A stretch of 64,000 bases of DNA from Thalassospira povalilytica. Lineage in GTDB: Bacteria > Pseudomonadota > Alphaproteobacteria > Rhodospirillales > Thalassospiraceae. The notes beneath the pieces are model-generated. The model was not told where the DNA came from. It searched no databases and saw nothing but the letters and a program-made list of their open reading frames with translations. Location: the NCBI RefSeq assembly GCF_002844235.1, contig NZ_PGTS01000003.1, forward strand, positions 1 to 64,000, written 5' to 3'. This document shows, one piece after another, positions 46,767-55,926 of the stretch; position 1 is the stretch's first letter; each line of letters begins with the position of its first letter. The translations under genes were made by a program, and so were the position numbers.

Positions 46767-47585
46767 ATGACACATGACATGCCGACGCCACAGCGTGAAA
46801 AGCCCCAATTTCTAGACCGGCCTGACGGGTTAAAAATCGCATACCATCACGTGCCGGGCAAGCCATCTGACGTACAGGCCCCCAATACTCCCGGCGTGAT
46901 GTTCCTTGGCGGCTTCATGTCGGACATGACCGGCACCAAGGCCACGCACCTTGAGGCACACTGCGTTCGGCAGGGGGTGGCTTATACCCGCTTTGACTAT
47001 TCCGGTCACGGACAATCGTCGGGGAAATTCGCAGACGGGACGATCGGCAAATGGACCAGCGATGCCATTGCCATTTTTGATGAAATCACAACTGGCCCGC
47101 AGATATTGGTCGGATCGTCAATGGGTGGATGGATCATGCTTCTGACCGCGCTAGCACGCAAGGAACGGGTCGCAGGTCTGGTCGGGATTGCAGCAGCGCC
47201 GGACTTCACAGAAGATCTGATGTGGGCACAATTCAGTGAAGAACAGAAAAAAGCGATCCTTGAGGATGGTGCGCTGATCGAACCCACGGAATACGGAGAT
47301 GATCCCTATACCATCACGCGTGATCTGATCGAAGATGGCCGCAACCAGCTCTTGCTGCGCAAGCCGATTGATCTTTGCTGTCCGGTCCGGCTGGTACAAG
47401 GCATGCAAGACCCCGATGTGCCCTGGCAAACCGCCATTCGCCTGACCGAGGCACTGGTCGGCGATGATGTTCGGGTTGATCTGATCAAGACCGGTGATCA
47501 TCGCTTGTCCGAACCCGATCAGCTTGATGTCATTACCGGTCATCTGGATGACGTGATCGCAAAAACGGTGTCCCAGGGAACCTAG
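46767..47585 (+). CDS. Alpha/beta hydrolase
   Basis: A 272-residue serine hydrolase. The nucleophile elbow is VGSSMGGW; the oxyanion region is VMFLGGFMSDMTGTKA; the acid is likely in VQGMQDPDVPW and the histidine in KTGDHRLSEPDQ. The sequence resembles ABHD10-type thioesterases/carboxylesterases that remove acyl groups from proteins or glucuronides. Substrate unknown. Its start lies 38 bases from the divergent GT4 start. Alternative ATG at 46779. Confidence 0.85.
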   Translation: MTHDMPTPQREKPQFLDRPDGLKIAYHHVPGKPSDVQAPNTPGVMFLGGFMSDMTGTKATHLEAHCVRQGVAYTRFDYSGHGQSSGKFADGTIGKWTSDAIAIFDEITTGPQILVGSSMGGWIMLLTALARKERVAGLVGIAAAPDFTEDLMWAQFSEEQKKAILEDGALIEPTEYGDDPYTITRDLIEDGRNQLLLRKPIDLCCPVRLVQGMQDPDVPWQTAIRLTEALVGDDVRVDLIKTGDHRLSEPDQLDVITGHLDDVIAKTVSQGT

Positions 47586-47624
47586 GATCGCCGTTTCGAT
47601 CGTCCGAAAACATCAACTTTCCGA

Positions 47625-47960
47625 TCAGGCGAGAACCACGTTCTCGCCTTTGATCTTTACGGCGACCGGTTCAAGAACATCACCGGAGCAAGGACCCGAA
47701 ACACATTCCCCGTCTTCAATGCGGAACCGTGCGCCGTGGGTTGAACAGATGATTTCTTCACCAAAATCACTGATGAATTCGTCCGGTTCCATTTCAAGCG
47801 GCACACCGATATGTGGGCAGCTGTTTACATACCCAAACACATCACCACCGCTTCGCACGACAAAGATACCGGTGCCAGCAAGATTGATGCCTTTGGCACC
47901 GGTCGCATCAAGATCAGAAAGCGCACACAAAACGGTCCCGGATTCCGGAAGACTGATCAC
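47625..47960 (-). CDS. Rieske [2Fe-2S] ferredoxin-like protein
   Basis: A 111-residue Rieske protein with both cluster motifs, CPHIGVPLE and CSTHGARFRIEDGECVSGPC, of the small NirD/ferredoxin type. No signal peptide, so cytoplasmic. It is an electron carrier for an oxygenase or reductase that is not encoded next to it. It overlaps the EVE gene by four bases. Confidence 0.9.
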   Translation of the reverse strand: MISLPESGTVLCALSDLDATGAKGINLAGTGIFVVRSGGDVFGYVNSCPHIGVPLEMEPDEFISDFGEEIICSTHGARFRIEDGECVSGPCSGDVLEPVAVKIKGENVVLA

Positions 47961-48370
47961 GGTGTCACCCCGCCCATTTCACAGATCGCCGCCCAGGAGG
48001 CATCATCAATCGGCATCACAGACAGGCGCGACTGTTTAAGCAATGACAGCTCGGCAAAGCGCGGATCAGCCTTGATATCGGCAAGGGTCACCGGCGTTTT
48101 GAACGGCTTGACCGTCTTGAAATCAACCTGCACGAACTTGCCGGTCGCATCGGTCGGATCTGGATAGAATTCGCGCACCACTTCAACAATGCCAACAATG
48201 CGTTTTTCATTCACCGAATGATAAAAGAACGCCTTGTCACCGATTTTCATGGTGCGCAAATTCTTCGCGGCCTGATGGTTACGCACACCATCCCAGCCTT
48301 CGACATCTTTCTTGACCTGGTCGTCCCACGACCAGCTTCCCGGTTCGGTTTTGACCAGCCAATATGCCAT
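47957..48370 (-). CDS. EVE domain protein
   Basis: A 137-residue PUA-like EVE protein with WLVKTEPGSWSWDDQ, WDGVRNHQAAKNLRTMKIGDKAFFYHS and a C-terminal SLLKQSRLSVMPI. The pocket of these proteins (tryptophan and serine) binds modified bases in DNA or RNA, and the family is used in modification-dependent restriction and in RNA biology. Single-domain copies near YciI are common in alphaproteobacteria and look housekeeping. It is coupled to the Rieske gene and follows YciI by three bases. Confidence 0.9.
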   Translation of the reverse strand: MAYWLVKTEPGSWSWDDQVKKDVEGWDGVRNHQAAKNLRTMKIGDKAFFYHSVNEKRIVGIVEVVREFYPDPTDATGKFVQVDFKTVKPFKTPVTLADIKADPRFAELSLLKQSRLSVMPIDDASWAAICEMGGVTP

Positions 48371-48373
48371 GGA

Positions 48374-48652
48374 TCAGAACACCTTCTTGAACGGGCGGAT
48401 TACAACCGATTCAAAAAGCCCGGCCTTGGCATAGGGGTCATTGGCCGCAAATTCGCGGGCATCTTCGATTTTATCGAACTCGATGATAAAGACCGAACCG
48501 TTCATGCCCTCAAGATCAGGATCAAGGGTCGGACCTGCCGCAACAATACGATCAGCAAAGCCACCCTTGATATAGGCAAGATGGTCATCACGATTGGCCT
48601 TACGGACATCAAGATGACCGGGCTTATCAACGCAACGGATATAGAAATGCAT
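48374..48652 (-). CDS. YciI family protein
   Basis: A 92-residue ferredoxin-like-fold protein with MHFYIRCVDKPGHLDVRKANRDDHLAYIK and the YAKAGLFESVVIRPFKKVF end. The conserved His/Asp pair suggests a small enzyme; dehydrochlorinase-like activity is known for some members, but most are unassigned. It is followed by EVE and Rieske genes. Confidence 0.9.
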   Translation of the reverse strand: MHFYIRCVDKPGHLDVRKANRDDHLAYIKGGFADRIVAAGPTLDPDLEGMNGSVFIIEFDKIEDAREFAANDPYAKAGLFESVVIRPFKKVF

Positions 48653-48765
48653 GGACTGTTTCCTGCTTCTTTATGGGATCAATGACCATAAAGTGACAGA
48701 ACCACCCGACATTCTCAAGCCGAACCAATCGGGACTACAAGGCTTGCACAAACAGCAGCCCGACG

Positions 48766-49776
48766 TCAGCCGGCACTTTCCAGTTCATCGCGGAACGGAC
48801 GTTGCAACAGGGCATTAATCGTGCTGCGCAGATCGGCATTATGGTTTGCGACCTGATCGACCGCGGCGCAGATCGGCATTTCAACACCGTATTTTGCCGC
48901 AACCGCCGTAATGGACGCAGCGGTATGAACGCCCTCGGTCACGGAACGACGTTCTGCAAGAATCTCCTTGGCCTTGCGGCCTTCGCCAAGGGCAACACCA
49001 AAGGTGTAATTGCGCGAAAGCGTACCGGTACAGGTCAGGGTCAAATCACCAAGACCCGCCAGCCCCATCATGGTTTCAACCCGTCCGCCCATCGCAACAG
49101 CAAGGCGCGACATTTCAGCAATGCCCCGTGTAATCAGGGCCGCGCGCGCATTGTCACCAAGTTTGAGCCCGGCAACCACACCGCTTGCAATCGCAAGGAC
49201 GTTCTTGATTGCGCCTGCAACTTCGACACCGGCAACATCAGTGCTGAAATAAGGACGGAATTCCGGGGTCCCGATAAGATCGACCAGTCGTTTTCCAAGC
49301 ACCCGGTCTTCGCAGGCAAGCGTGATCGCAGCGGGCAGGCCGACCGCGACTTCCTGTGCAAATGTTGGCCCGGAAAGCACCGCAACCGGCACATTGCCAA
49401 GGGTCTCATTGACCACCTGCGCCATCAGGGCACCGGTTTCCTTTTCAATCCCCTTGCAGCAAATCACCGCCGGAAGATTATCCGTCCAGTGCGCGGCAAA
49501 CCGGGTCAGGGTTTCACGCAAATGCTGTGCTGGCGTAACCAGAAGCACAGCATCTGAATCGCGAATACCGTCATAGTTTGTTGTCGCGCGAAGCGCACCT
49601 GGCAACGAAATACCGGGCAGGTAAAAGTCATTCTCGCCGTTATTGTTGATCCGGTCCGCAAGGTCGGGATTGCGCAAGATCAGTTCGACATCTTCGCCCG
49701 CACGCACCGCCTGCACCGCAAGAGCCGTTCCCCAGGCACCGCCACCAACAACTGTAATGCGCTTTTTCATGTTCAT
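48766..49776 (-). CDS. gpsA: NAD(P)H-dependent glycerol-3-phosphate dehydrogenase
   Basis: A 336-residue enzyme that makes sn-glycerol-3-phosphate from DHAP for phospholipid synthesis. The coenzyme motif is VVGGGAWGTALAVQ; LSGPTFAQEVAVGLP and the catalytic AGAIKNVLAIASGVVAGLKLGDNARAALITRG follow. The end is family-like. An ATG two codons later is an alternative start. It follows tsaD by 54 bases. Confidence 0.96.
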   Translation of the reverse strand: MNMKKRITVVGGGAWGTALAVQAVRAGEDVELILRNPDLADRINNNGENDFYLPGISLPGALRATTNYDGIRDSDAVLLVTPAQHLRETLTRFAAHWTDNLPAVICCKGIEKETGALMAQVVNETLGNVPVAVLSGPTFAQEVAVGLPAAITLACEDRVLGKRLVDLIGTPEFRPYFSTDVAGVEVAGAIKNVLAIASGVVAGLKLGDNARAALITRGIAEMSRLAVAMGGRVETMMGLAGLGDLTLTCTGTLSRNYTFGVALGEGRKAKEILAERRSVTEGVHTAASITAVAAKYGVEMPICAAVDQVANHNADLRSTINALLQRPFRDELESAG

Positions 49777-49830
49777 TGTTCCGGCAAAAATGAAGTCGTT
49801 TCGTATCGTGGTAACCCGCCCCGAGAGCCA

Positions 49831-50889
49831 CTAGGCCTTGACGCCAGCACCGGGTCTTTTGGGGGCTTCGGGGTCGAGTGGCCAGCGCGGACGCGGCTTG
49901 AAATCAAGATCATCGCGTTCGCCAAACCGGAACCGTTCCAACCCAGCCCAGGCGATCATCGCGGCATTATCGGTGCAAAGATCAAGTGGCGGCGCAACAA
50001 GCTGCATTCCTGCCTGATCTGTCAATTCCGTCAAACGGCCGCGCAGATATTTGTTGGCGGCAACCCCGCCTGCAAGAACCAGCGTTTTGCCCGTCGGGTA
50101 ATCGCGCATGAATTCAAACACCGCATTGCGCGCCCGATCAATCAGCGTATCACCGACAGCGCGCTGGAAAGATGCGGCAAGATCGGCTTTGACTTCGTCC
50201 GTTTGCTGATCGACAGGAAAACCGTCCATATATGTGCGAACAGCGGTCTTGAGCCCGGAAAACGAAAAATCACAGCCCGGACGGCCGCGCAACGGGCGCG
50301 GCAGGCCAAAACGATCCGGATCGCCCTTTGCCGCGATCTTTTCCAGGGCGGGACCGCCCGGATAGCCAAGACCCATCATTTTGGCAGTCTTGTCAAAAGC
50401 TTCGCCGACCGCATCATCAATTGTTGTGCCGATCCGTTTGTATTTGCCGACACCTTCAACAATCAGAACCTGACAATGACCACCTGAGACCAGCAACAGC
50501 AAATAGGGAAACGCAACATCATCGGTCAGACGCACGGTAAGCGCATGACCTTCAAGATGATTGACCGCCAGAAACGGCTTGTTGGCGGCAAAGGCAATGG
50601 CCTTGGCCGTCATGGTGCCGACCATCACCCCGCCGATAAGCCCCGGCCCGCCGGTGCAGGCAACCGCATCAAGATCATTGAAATCGACACCGGCATCATC
50701 CATGGCCTCGGCGACCAGCCGGTCAAGATGTTCCAGATGGGCACGCGCGGCAATTTCGGGCACAACCCCGCCATAGGGACGATGATCGTCAAGCTGGGAC
50801 AAAACACGGTTTGCCAGAATTTCGCGCTTGTCATTGACGACAGCAGCGGCCGTTTCATCACAGCTTGTTTCGATACCAAGTACGATCAT
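49831..50889 (-). CDS. tsaD: tRNA N6-adenosine threonylcarbamoyltransferase TsaD
   Basis: A 352-residue Kae1/Qri7-type protein that transfers threonylcarbamoyl onto A37 of ANN-decoding tRNAs. It opens [18 protein letters not shown]; the metal-binding histidines are in [14 protein letters not shown]-typical LLVSGGHCQ and [13 protein letters not shown] follow. The start at 50889 is family-typical; the frame extends upstream to 51006 without family similarity. Its partner tsaE is at 28.2 kb. Confidence 0.96.
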   Translation of the reverse strand: MIVLGIETSCDETAAAVVNDKREILANRVLSQLDDHRPYGGVVPEIAARAHLEHLDRLVAEAMDDAGVDFNDLDAVACTGGPGLIGGVMVGTMTAKAIAFAANKPFLAVNHLEGHALTVRLTDDVAFPYLLLLVSGGHCQVLIVEGVGKYKRIGTTIDDAVGEAFDKTAKMMGLGYPGGPALEKIAAKGDPDRFGLPRPLRGRPGCDFSFSGLKTAVRTYMDGFPVDQQTDEVKADLAASFQRAVGDTLIDRARNAVFEFMRDYPTGKTLVLAGGVAANKYLRGRLTELTDQAGMQLVAPPLDLCTDNAAMIAWAGLERFRFGERDDLDFKPRPRWPLDPEAPKRPGAGVKA

Positions 50890-51207
50890 GGGTCTGATCC
50901 GGTCAGGGTGTGCCAAACAGTCGGCAATCGGAATACAACAATACGCCTGGCGATGATGTAGCGGAAAGTTTGCCTGCTTTCCACCCCCGACGGGCGCATT
51001 TGCCATATGCAGTTATCGCGCTTCACGCCCAACTTCGGCAATTTTCATCCAAATCCCCCGCATCGCCGACACCACGGCACGCGCGATATAAGTCAATGCG
51101 CGCAACCAATCAGTTGCTATCATCACCGTGGACAGACCGGAAAATTCGCACCCGATTTCCGCTGGCGAACCTTGTTTCCAAACGATTTTACGACTAAGAC
51201 TCCTGCC
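50890..51207. other. Divergent promoter region, tsaD / hemC
   Basis: A 318-base gap between head-to-head genes. I see no gene, strong hairpin or clear operator in it. Confidence 0.4.
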
Positions 51208-52152
51208 ATGACAGATACAGCAAAACTTCGCATCGGTACCCGTGGTTCACCCTTGGCTCTTGCCCAGGCACATGAGGTCCGTGACAAACTGGCAAAAGCG
51301 CATCCCGAACTTGCAGAAGACGGTGCAATCGCCATTACCGTGATTACCACGACCGGCGACAAGATCCTTGATCGTGCCTTGTCCGAAATTGGCGGCAAGG
51401 GCCTTTTCACCAAGGAAATCGATGACGCCCTGATGGGGGGCGAAATTGACCTTGCCGTTCATAGCATGAAGGACGTGCCGACAGTCCTGCCCGATGGCAT
51501 GATCCTGCCGACCATTTTGCCGCGCGAAGACGTCCGCGATGCGTTTATTTCGCTGAAATATAAAAGCTTTGCCGAAATGCCGGCGGGGTCTGTCATCGGA
51601 TCGGCGTCCCTTCGCCGTCAGGCAATGATCCTGAACAAATATCCAAACCTGAAAGTCGTGACATTCCGTGGCAATGTTCAGACCCGCCTGCGCAAGCTGG
51701 GCGAGGAACAGGTTGATGCCACCCTGCTTGCGATGGCCGGACTTAACCGGTTGGGTCAGCCGGAGATCGCAACCGCACCAATCGCCGAAGATGACATGTT
51801 GCCCGCAGTCGCACAGGGCGCGATTGGCATTACCATCCGCGAAGAAGACCAACAGACCAAAGATTGGCTTGCCGCCCTTCATTGTGAAAAATCGGCCATT
51901 CGCGTGGCGGCCGAACGTGCCGCACTCAAGGCACTGGACGGTTCATGCCGCACCCCGATTGCCGCACTGGCAGAATTCAATGACGATGGCAGCATGCGCT
52001 TGCGTGTCAGCATCGTACGCCCGGATGGCAGTGAACGACTTGATACCGAACGCCTGATTGCCAAACCCGATATGGCATCCGCCGCAGCAGCAGGCACAGA
52101 CGCCGGTGAAGAATTGAAGCAACGTGGCGGGCCCGACTTTATTTCGGCCTGA
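51208..52152 (+). CDS. hemC: Porphobilinogen deaminase (hydroxymethylbilane synthase)
   Basis: A 314-residue enzyme that links four porphobilinogens into hydroxymethylbilane. It opens LRIGTRGSPLALAQAHEV, has HSMKDVPTVLPDGM and ASLRRQAMI for the acidic substrate side chains, and the dipyrromethane cofactor cysteine Cys247 in LDGSCRTPIAAL. It is the first gene of the heme cluster with hemD after 24 bases. Confidence 0.97.
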   Translation: MTDTAKLRIGTRGSPLALAQAHEVRDKLAKAHPELAEDGAIAITVITTTGDKILDRALSEIGGKGLFTKEIDDALMGGEIDLAVHSMKDVPTVLPDGMILPTILPREDVRDAFISLKYKSFAEMPAGSVIGSASLRRQAMILNKYPNLKVVTFRGNVQTRLRKLGEEQVDATLLAMAGLNRLGQPEIATAPIAEDDMLPAVAQGAIGITIREEDQQTKDWLAALHCEKSAIRVAAERAALKALDGSCRTPIAALAEFNDDGSMRLRVSIVRPDGSERLDTERLIAKPDMASAAAAGTDAGEELKQRGGPDFISA

Positions 52153-52176
52153 TCCCATAAATGGACGGGAACGCAG

Positions 52177-52911
52177 ATGGGACCCTTGGTGTTAAATACC
52201 CGGCCCGAAACCGATTCTGCCGACCTTGTGGCCGCGCTTGATGCGCGCGGCTACCGCCACCTGTCTGCTCCGATGCTGCATATCTCGTTCCCGGCACGAC
52301 AAAATCCACTTGATATCAGCCACTATCAGGGACTGATTTTTACATCTGCCAATGGTGTGCGTGCCTTTATCGGTCTTAGCAGCGAGCGCACTTTACCGGC
52401 ACTTTGTGTCGGCGATGCCACGGCACGCATGTGCCAGGAGGCGGGTTTCAATTCCGTTCATTCGGCAAATGGCGACATTCATGACCTTGCGACCCTTATT
52501 CGTCAGAAAGTCATGGCATCTGATGGGCCGCTTTTTCATCCTGCGGCACGCAAAACAGCCGGTGATCTGGGCGCGATGCTGCGCGATGACGGGTATGAAA
52601 TCGATCGCCAGACAGTTTATGAAGCGATCGCAAGTGATGAACTGCCCGAAGATGTACTGACGGCCATTCGCCGTCATCACATTGATGCAGTTTTATTTTT
52701 CTCTCCCCGCACTGCGGAAACCTTTGTTAAGCTTGTTCAAAGCTATAAACTTGAAGGTGACCTGGACAGGGTGAATGCAATTTGCCTCAGCCCGGCAGTG
52801 CAATCGAAGATCTCAGACCTTACATGGCATAGAACGCACGTTGCATCACAACCGACACAAGAATACCTTCTTTCCTTATTAGGGTCCGTCGTAACGGCTT
52901 GCCGTACCTGA
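52177..52911 (+). CDS. hemD: Uroporphyrinogen-III synthase
   Basis: A 244-residue, low-conservation enzyme that closes hydroxymethylbilane to uroporphyrinogen III. Recognised by the two-domain pattern LVLNTRPETDSADLVAALDARG, LIFTSANGVRAF, and DAVLFFSPRTAETFVKLVQ, and by position directly after hemC. It is followed after 40 bases by the mic60-like gene. Confidence 0.92.
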   Translation: MGPLVLNTRPETDSADLVAALDARGYRHLSAPMLHISFPARQNPLDISHYQGLIFTSANGVRAFIGLSSERTLPALCVGDATARMCQEAGFNSVHSANGDIHDLATLIRQKVMASDGPLFHPAARKTAGDLGAMLRDDGYEIDRQTVYEAIASDELPEDVLTAIRRHHIDAVLFFSPRTAETFVKLVQSYKLEGDLDRVNAICLSPAVQSKISDLTWHRTHVASQPTQEYLLSLLGSVVTACRT

Positions 52912-52951
52912 CGCCGTTTTGGGAATAACCGCAAACTGCAATGGTCCGATC

Positions 52952-54424
52952 GTGAAAACACCAGAAACGCCAAAAACCAACGCTTCCGCAAAGTCGACCG
53001 ATACGGAAAAGCCAACTGAAACCATTTCCGTTGACAGCAAGGGCAATGCCAGCCCGGACCCCAAAAAAGCAGATGCAACCCCCGCATCAAAACCCGGCAC
53101 GTCCGACAATTCGGCAAAGAAACCCGATAGTAGTCCCAAGGCCGAAAATCTGGCAAAGGCGGATGCCACCAAGCCTGGCTCCACATCGACGGGTGCAAAG
53201 CAACAGGACGAAAAACCGGCAAGCACAGCAGCCCGCAAGGGTGCAGGTGGCAAGGCAATTGTCATCTTTGTCCTGATCATTGTTGGCGGCCTGGCAGCTG
53301 GCTGGTTGACCCGCGCAATCTGGTGGCGCGATGCCCAGCCGCATCTGGCACAGTTTGTTCCCAACGATATTCTGGCTGAAATTGCGCCGGACGGCTTTGA
53401 CGCAGACAATCCGCAAAGTGGTGAAATCACAGTCACCAACGCGCCGGAAGCCGCAGGCGGATCAGAAGAAAACACCATTCCGGCACCAAACGAAGATGCC
53501 GCAATGGCCGAAAAGGATGACGCCGAAGTCAAAACCGACGAAGAATCCCGTCCGACCGTAACCGGTATGGACAGCGAAACAGCCGACACAGCACCGATCC
53601 CGGACGGGGCGGTTGTGGTCGATCCGGATTTGACCGAACGACTGTCGCGTCTTGAAGGAACGATCAATGCGCTGCGTGAACGACTGAACAGCGAACGTGG
53701 CGATACCCTTAACAATACGGTTGCCCGCCGTATGGCCGAGATCGAGACCCGTACCGCCCCGATCGAGGAACTGGCACGCGTCGAAAGCGAACTGGCCGGT
53801 GTGGCCAATGAAATGCGCGAACTGTCCGCCCGCCTGTCGACCATGGAAGAAGAAGTTCGTGCCACCACCGGCCTTCGCGTCGAAAGCCGTGGTCAGGCCA
53901 TCGCCATGGCCGTTACCATCCTGCGTGATGCGCTTCAGCGGGGTGGACCGTTCATGATTGCCCTTAATCAGCTTGAACGCAGTGCCGGCGATGACGCCGT
54001 GATCCTTGATCAGATCGAAACCCTTAAACCGCTTGCCGAACAGGGTGCACCGACCATCGAAAAACTGCGTCAGTCTTTCCCTATCATGGCGCAAGAGGCC
54101 GTTGCCGCAGCGACCGACGATCATTCAGGGAGTGTCCTTGATGCGACCTGGGCCAACATCAAAAAGCTGGTTCCGATCCGCCGTGTCGATGCCGCAGGCG
54201 AAGAATCCCTTGAGGGACGTCTTGTTCTGGCAGAAAACGCCCTGGCGCAAGATGACCTTGATGGCGCAGTCGCGGCACTTAACGGCGTCGAAGGTGAACA
54301 TGCACAGGCAGCTGTAAGTGACTGGCTTGATGCAGCTAAACGCCGTCAGACCCTTAACGCGTCGATTGCAACCCTTAGCGCCCACGCCATCGGCCTTCTG
54401 ACCGGGGCGGAGGACAGCCAATGA
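52952..54424 (+). CDS. Mic60/mitofilin-like inner-membrane protein (COG4223)
   Basis: A 490-residue protein with a long Lys/Pro/Ala/Thr-rich cytoplasmic N-terminus (1-98), one membrane helix (about 100-122, AIVIFVLIIVGGLAAGWLTRAIWW), an acidic stretch, coiled coil (about 225-320) and a mitofilin-type C-terminal domain. Homologues in alphaproteobacteria are the bacterial relatives of mitochondrial Mic60, shape intracytoplasmic or outer-inner membrane contacts, and are typically encoded between heme genes and a HemY-like gene, exactly as here. I prefer the GTG start at 52952; a TTG at 52919 is possible. Neither has a strong ribosome site. Confidence 0.85.
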   Translation: MKTPETPKTNASAKSTDTEKPTETISVDSKGNASPDPKKADATPASKPGTSDNSAKKPDSSPKAENLAKADATKPGSTSTGAKQQDEKPASTAARKGAGGKAIVIFVLIIVGGLAAGWLTRAIWWRDAQPHLAQFVPNDILAEIAPDGFDADNPQSGEITVTNAPEAAGGSEENTIPAPNEDAAMAEKDDAEVKTDEESRPTVTGMDSETADTAPIPDGAVVVDPDLTERLSRLEGTINALRERLNSERGDTLNNTVARRMAEIETRTAPIEELARVESELAGVANEMRELSARLSTMEEEVRATTGLRVESRGQAIAMAVTILRDALQRGGPFMIALNQLERSAGDDAVILDQIETLKPLAEQGAPTIEKLRQSFPIMAQEAVAAATDDHSGSVLDATWANIKKLVPIRRVDAAGEESLEGRLVLAENALAQDDLDGAVAALNGVEGEHAQAAVSDWLDAAKRRQTLNASIATLSAHAIGLLTGAEDSQ

Positions 54425-55854
54425 TCCGTCTTCTGACCTTTATTCTGATCACGGCTGTTCTGGTTTTCTGCACCGTCTGGTTTGCCAACAATCCCGGCAA
54501 CATGACGATTGTCTGGCTGGGATACCGGTTTGACGGATCGATCGGCATGGTTGCACTTGGCCTTCTGGCCTTGACCGTGGTGCTGGTGCTGGTCTGGCGT
54601 GGCTGGACAATGATTGCAAATTCGCCGGGCTGGATCGGGCGTTTGCTTGGCAGTCGTCGCCGCAAAAAGGGCCAACAGGCATTGACCATGGGGTTGCTTG
54701 AACTGGCATCGGGCGATGTGCGTCAGGCCCTTAAACATACCCGTGCGGTTGACCGTTATCTTGAAGATGACACCCTGACCCGTCTTCTGACAGCACAGGC
54801 CGCCGAACTGGATGGCAATAACGACGCTGCCAAACGCCAGTTCGAAGCCATGCTTGAAAAACCGGACTCGGCATTTTTCGGGCTGCGTGGACTGTTGCAA
54901 TTGGCCCTTAAGGCCGATGACCGCGAAGCGGCACTTGATTACGCCGAACGGGCTCACCGTTTGCGTCCGCGCAACCCGGCGGTAATCGTGACCCTGTTTG
55001 ACTTGTTGCTGACGTCGCGACGCTGGGACCGTGCATTAAGCCTGCTGGTGGATGCGCAAAAGGCATCGGTGTTCGATGAACAGGAACTGACACGTCGTCG
55101 CGCCCTTTTGATCACAGCCAAGGCCGAAGACGCCATTGCAGCTGGTGAAAATGCCGAGGCGATCAAACTCCTGCGCAAGGCATTAAGCGCATCCGCCGAA
55201 TTCACCGGCGCGGCCGTCCTGCTGGCGGGTCTTTATCGTGACCTCAAACAGGATGCCAAGGCCCGTGACGTGGTAATGCAAAGCTGGCGTGTTGCGCCGT
55301 CAGCGGCACTGGGCACCATTTATCGTGAAACCCTGACCGGCGACCCGCTGCTACAGGTCAAATCGGTTGAGAAGCTGGTGGCAACCAATCCCGAACATGT
55401 TGAAAGCCAGATCGTCCTTGCCGAAGCCGCCCTTGAAGCGGACCTTTGGGGGGTTGCGCGCAGCAACCTTGAAAAGGCGATGGCATCAAAAGCCGAGGCA
55501 CGCCATTACCGGCTTCTGGCCGATCTGGAATTGCGTGAAAATCAGGATGGCGCCAAAGCCCGCGATCTGTTGATCAAGGCCAGCCACGCCAATCCCGATC
55601 CGGATTGGCGTTGCGGGGCGTGTGGTGCGGAAACTGATCGCTGGGTCGTATCCTGCCCGTCCTGCCATTCATTTGGCAGCGTGGATTGGCGTGCCCCGCT
55701 GCGCGTCCATCAGGACAACACAGCCAAATCACCTGACACCCGTGCAAAAGATCCGGTCGCACTGGAACAGGATGGCACCGTCATTGACCATGATAATGAC
55801 GGTGCCCCGTCCCCGACCGATCAGACGTCAAAAGGCAACCAGCCCGCGATTTAA
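54421..55854 (+). CDS. hemY: HemY-like TPR protein with C-terminal zinc-ribbon motif
   Basis: A 477-residue inner-membrane protein. It has two N-terminal membrane helices (about 5-25 and 40-62, joined by FANNPGNMTIVWLGYRFDG), the HemY_N domain and TPR repeats to about residue 390. Near the C-terminus lies CGAC-N10-CPSC (Cys398, 401, 412, 415) after PDPDWR, then a disordered tail. Function in heme metabolism is not proven. It is not the protoporphyrinogen oxidase also called HemY. The cysteine motif resembles the rubredoxin-like domain of LapB. Its start overlaps the mic60-like gene by four bases (ATGA). A terminator follows. Confidence 0.87.
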   Translation: MIRLLTFILITAVLVFCTVWFANNPGNMTIVWLGYRFDGSIGMVALGLLALTVVLVLVWRGWTMIANSPGWIGRLLGSRRRKKGQQALTMGLLELASGDVRQALKHTRAVDRYLEDDTLTRLLTAQAAELDGNNDAAKRQFEAMLEKPDSAFFGLRGLLQLALKADDREAALDYAERAHRLRPRNPAVIVTLFDLLLTSRRWDRALSLLVDAQKASVFDEQELTRRRALLITAKAEDAIAAGENAEAIKLLRKALSASAEFTGAAVLLAGLYRDLKQDAKARDVVMQSWRVAPSAALGTIYRETLTGDPLLQVKSVEKLVATNPEHVESQIVLAEAALEADLWGVARSNLEKAMASKAEARHYRLLADLELRENQDGAKARDLLIKASHANPDPDWRCGACGAETDRWVVSCPSCHSFGSVDWRAPLRVHQDNTAKSPDTRAKDPVALEQDGTVIDHDNDGAPSPTDQTSKGNQPAI

Positions 55855-55880
55855 AATCGTGCCGGCCCGGACAAAGAAAC

Positions 55881-55909
55881 AAACCCCTGCAACCATGTTG
55901 CGGGGGTTT
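55881..55909. terminator. Bidirectional intrinsic terminator
   Basis: AAACCCCTGCAAC-CAT-GTTGCGGGGGTTT, a 13-bp stem with one T-G pair and T/A tails, between the convergent HemY-like gene and the iron-binding protein gene. Confidence 0.85.
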
Positions 55910-55926
55910 GGTTTATATCAGCCATG

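Noticed and set aside
47957-48370. EVE protein as part of a restriction or defence system
   Set aside because: No nuclease, McrBC-like GTPase or methyltransferase is nearby, and the neighbours are housekeeping genes.
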